A DNA stretch of 7,528 nt, taken from assembly GCA_003354225.1 (NCBI GenBank), contig PIVH01000143.1, forward strand, positions 1 to 7,528. The letters run 5' to 3'. Below the pieces are notes generated by a model. The model was not told the origin of the DNA, made no database searches, and worked only from the letters and a program-made list of their open reading frames with translations. The translations under genes were made by a program, and so were the position numbers. Shown here piece after piece: positions 5,801 to 7,528 of the stretch (positions are counted from its first letter, which is position 1; every line of letters starts with the position of its first letter). The stretch is from Globobulimina sp. (taxonomy: Eukaryota; Foraminifera; Rotaliida).

Positions 5801-6794
5801 TCAGCCATTTTCGTGTTTTTCTTCTATCATCATTTGTTACAACGTAATTATGCGCATTGTTGCCGGCTATTCCATGCGACGCAGCAAAATTAGTCAATTT
5901 CTGCATAGACGACACATTCTGCGGACTCTGCATATTCTGTGCCTTCAATTCATTCAATAAACTGATAATTTGTGCCGATTGTCCTTCGGTTAAGCCATCA
6001 CACTGCAAACCCTGCAAAGTACGTGCATTTGGATCAGGATTGGAGTGCGTGTTCGTGTTTGTATTCGTGTTGGAATTTGTATTGGTATTCGTGTTGGTAT
6101 TGGTGTTGGAATCCGTGTTGTGAACACCATGGGAAATATTACCAAAGTCCTCACCAAATAGACCCGGTATATCTCCTTCATTATCGGCGTCGGAATCTAT
6201 CATACGATCTCCACTCTTTTTCTCCTCCCTCTGTACTCTCCGAGCATTTGTTTTTGTATTTCTTCTTAGATTCGTTTGCTTATTGTCCTCATCCATCCTA
6301 TTGGTATTCTGTTGTTTTGGAGGCAACAATAAATTTACCTGAACCTGCAAACCCGTTTGAATCGCACCACAGAAATTCAATGCAATCTTCGCCAATTCCG
6401 TTTTATTAATTAGATTCGACATTTTTCTGTATAGGATATCACCCATTGACTTCTTCACAATTTCCGTAGATACCAATAACAGCGCTATTTCGTGCATCAT
6501 TTTGCCACAAACATCACGCAAATCTAAAAAGGTTCGGATATCCTCTTCCTCCATATTCCACTCAACCAAGTTTTTATAATCAACATCATTCAACGTTTTA
6601 TTCTCCAAATTCTGATCATTTCTGATTTTTGTTAATTTTAATTTCATTTTAATGGATGAATCAATAATAATTTGTTTAAAATAGGTAATCGTATCTGGTT
6701 TCAATGTACATATCAAATTTGTAAACAATTGTGTTAATATGGTCGCAATCCTTTGTTGCTTCTGATAACCATTCGTACCAATATTTACTGCGAA
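5772..6794 (-). CDS. Gag-like protein 1, main part, with Asn-Thr repeat
   Basis: This frame follows the TAA at 6795-6797 directly and is the same frame as the upstream ATG-started ORF, so the two were probably one protein of about 420 residues. The N-terminal two thirds are helix-rich, with segments such as EEDIRTFLDLRDVCGKMMHE and an amphipathic run ending in LQVQVNLLLPPKQQN. A Lys/Arg/Asp-rich linker follows, then an Asn-Thr repeat (6030-6119) and a helical tail (TEGQSAQIISLLNELKAQNM). No zinc finger or enzyme motif is visible. Position at the 5' end of the element supports a structural Gag-like role, but no family match is recognised. It ends in TGA at 5772-5774, where another frame takes over. 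Confidence 0.6.
   Translation of the reverse strand, partial: FAVNIGTNGYQKQQRIATILTQLFTNLICTLKPDTITYFKQIIIDSSIKMKLKLTKIRNDQNLENKTLNDVDYKNLVEWNMEEEDIRTFLDLRDVCGKMMHEIALLLVSTEIVKKSMGDILYRKMSNLINKTELAKIALNFCGAIQTGLQVQVNLLLPPKQQNTNRMDEDNKQTNLRRNTKTNARRVQREEKKSGDRMIDSDADNEGDIPGLFGEDFGNISHGVHNTDSNTNTNTNTNTNSNTNTNTNTHSNPDPNARTLQGLQCDGLTEGQSAQIISLLNELKAQNMQSPQNVSSMQKLTNFAASHGIAGNNAHNYVVTNDDRRKTRKWLMPIASKQFY
6030..6119 (-). repeat. Asn-Thr/Asn-Ser dipeptide microsatellite inside Gag 1
   Basis: About 30 codons alternate Asn with Thr or Ser (residues 204-233 of the lower Gag 1 frame), coded by imperfect AAYACN hexamers, and end in SNPDP. It is probably a flexible linker. Such tracts vary by slippage and are common in AT-rich protist and some invertebrate genomes. 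Confidence 0.9.
6742..6770. repeat. Gag 1 copy of the shared recombinase-tail sequence
   Basis: GTCGCAATCCTTTG (6742-6755) nearly matches 145-159 in the recombinase gene (one extra A there). The overlapping ATCCTTTG + TTGCTTCTGATAA (6748-6768) matches 90-114 apart from a 4-nt gap. The two recombinase pieces are in swapped order here and joined at their common ATCCTTTG. Confidence 0.5.
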
Positions 6795-7037
6795 TTACTC
6801 AATTAAACCAAAACAAAGATCAGCATGTTTTTGCGGAATTAATATCAATAACTCCGCCATCCATTTATTAATATTCACCTTATCTTCCAATCTCTCCTTA
6901 TTGAATTCAACCTTATTATGAAATCCCTTGAATACACACACTGTTTTATATACAAAGTCTATGCCCAATCTTTTTGCAAGATTTTTCTGCATATTTTTGT
7001 ATCCAGTTTCTTGTATTTTTGTGATTGATTGCAACAT
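6795..7037 (-). CDS. Gag-like protein 1, N-terminal part
   Basis: It starts at an ATG (7035-7037), the only clean ATG at the 5' end of a main frame, preceded by about 370 nt of non-coding DNA. The 80 residues are Lys-rich and helical (NMQKNLAKRLGIDFVYKT, then INKWMAELLILIPQKHADLC). It ends in TAA at 6795-6797, and the same frame resumes without loss of coding character, so the stop looks like a point interruption (CAA to TAA would be one C-to-T change) or a read-through codon. Confidence 0.6.
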   Translation of the reverse strand: MLQSITKIQETGYKNMQKNLAKRLGIDFVYKTVCVFKGFHNKVEFNKERLEDKVNINKWMAELLILIPQKHADLCFGLIE

Positions 7038-7409
7038 TTTATTTTTATTGCTTCCCTGTTTGCTCTTTTTGTGACTTACTACCTTATTTTATTCTATTTA
7101 TTTTTGTAATTAGTTGCGCTAAATCTGCCACGTTAGTTCTTGCTCTATCTCTCCTGACGTTTAGTAGGGCAAAGAAAAAGTTTTCAACAAACAGTAATCA
7201 AACAACACACTCAAAAACACTTTCCCACACACAATATAACAGAAACACTTTTTATCTCAAATTCTATGAAACCTCTGTTATAAAGTAACAATCAGTTTTA
7301 TTTATGAATTCTCGATGTGGACAAATATTAAATTTATTAATTTAATTTAAATTATTATTTGTTCAATCAAACAAATAATCTTATCCCAAATACTAATACA
7401 TTTCAGGAA
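7038..7409. other. Non-coding 5' region upstream of Gag 1 (circle junction region)
   Basis: No gene is supported here. With bases 1-68 it forms the roughly 440-nt gap between the recombinase end and the gag1 start on the circle. It therefore should hold the promoter, RNA ends and recombination site of the element. On the minus strand a weak TATA-like TTTATAA occurs near 7279-7285, about 240 nt before the ATG. The end near the terminal repeat is extremely AT-rich, with a perfect hairpin at 7354-7379. An ORF at 7025-7288 on the plus strand has no protein-like features. Confidence 0.5.
7354..7379. repeat. Perfect hairpin, 10-bp arms, 6-nt loop
   Basis: ATTATTTGTT (7354-7363) and AACAAATAAT (7370-7379) are exact reverse complements around CAATCA. 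Just beside it, TTAAATT and AATTTAA pair across a 4-nt loop (about 7329-7346). It lies 31 bp from the terminal repeat, in the region where the recombinase would act or transcripts would end. Function is inferred from place only. Confidence 0.7.
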
Positions 7410-7528
7410 TAATATCCATTTCGTAAATCTAATAATAATCAAACTTAAAATAACTAATTTATTGTCCAAATCGTAATTCATTTCTCTCCTTCAATCTTAT
7501 CCTTTGTCAATTGCTTCTGATAATCCTT
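7410..7528. repeat. 119-bp exact direct terminal repeat, right copy
   Basis: This is identical to bases 1-119. It carries a second partial copy of the recombinase 3' end, cut off by the window edge. Removing one copy gives a closed 7,409-bp molecule in which the recombinase tail is followed by the DNA at 7038-7409 and then by the first gag gene. Confidence 0.97.

Larger units (their letters stand above)
1..7528 (-). mobile_element. DIRS/PAT/Ngaro-like tyrosine-recombinase retrotransposon, probably circular or tandem unit
   Basis: All recognisable genes lie on the minus strand in the order Gag-like, zinc-finger Gag, reverse transcriptase, RNase H, tyrosine recombinase. Among eukaryotic retroelements, RT-RH followed by a tyrosine recombinase instead of a DDE integrase is diagnostic of the DIRS order. 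No methyltransferase motif (DPPY/NPPY type) was found next to RNase H. Classic DIRS elements carry such a domain, so this one may be nearer PAT/Ngaro or a divergent lineage. The unit is 7,409 bp if the end repeat is an overlap. Several frames are interrupted, so the copy may be inactive. True element termini and target flanks are not visible, and the superfamily within the order is inferred. Confidence 0.8.

Noticed and set aside
5857-6409. Plus-strand open frames rich in Val/Phe/Leu opposite Gag 1
   Set aside because: The composition comes from the Asn-Thr microsatellite read backwards; no start context or motif.
1158-7169. Similarity of CCCTACTTTACG (1169-1180) to the reverse complement near 7158-7169
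   Set aside because: Only 10 of 12 bases match and the similarity does not extend, so it is not evidence of an internal complementary region.
1-7528. Pararetrovirus or other virus, LTR retrotransposon, CRISPR array, tRNA or rRNA genes
   Set aside because: No movement or coat protein, protease, DDE integrase, long terminal repeats, spaced repeat array or tRNA cloverleaf was seen; the tyrosine recombinase explains the layout better.

Overview
The window looks like one copy of a eukaryotic tyrosine-recombinase retrotransposon of the DIRS/PAT/Ngaro group. All recognisable genes are on the minus strand. Read 5'->3' on that strand they are: an Asn/Thr-rich Gag-like protein (7037-5772), a broken middle stretch (about 5800-5343), a nucleocapsid-like Gag with two zinc-finger modules (about 5342-4140), about 690 nt without a convincing gene, reverse transcriptase plus RNase H (3450-1312), and a DIRS-type tyrosine recombinase (1139-69). 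The assignment rests on motifs read directly: an RT palm with KTDLATAFRQ and YVDD, an RNase H D-E-D-D set, and a recombinase R...K...HxxR set. The sequence is AT-rich with Asn/Lys-rich proteins and CCCH+CCHC Gag fingers, so the host is probably an AT-rich protist or invertebrate. It cannot be named from this window.

Bases 1-119 are repeated exactly at 7410-7528, so the contig closes into a 7,409-bp circle. On that circle the end of the recombinase gene and the start of the first gag gene are separated by about 440 nt of very AT-rich non-coding DNA with a 10-bp perfect hairpin. Circular DNA is an expected replication intermediate of this class. A tandem array, or an assembler overlap of one k-mer length, would give the same picture.

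The copy is not intact under the standard code. In-frame TAA codons interrupt gag1 (6795-6797) and the recombinase (741-743). A TGA interrupts RT (2545-2547). The stretch between about 5800 and 4700 changes frame several times. The recombinase open frame stops just short of where the nucleophilic Tyr should be. Every main frame ends in TGA, while most internal stops are TAA. This could be C-to-T decay of CAA codons, indel errors, or a host that reads UAA as glutamine. The large RT-RH frame has no internal TAA or TAG, which argues against frequent reassignment.

The expected roles, from knowledge of the family, are: Gag packages the RNA, RT-RH makes the DNA, and the recombinase integrates a circular DNA. 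I see no integrase (DDE), aspartic protease or Dam-like methyltransferase. The most unusual point is an RT palm with two candidate motif C sequences about 119 codons apart.
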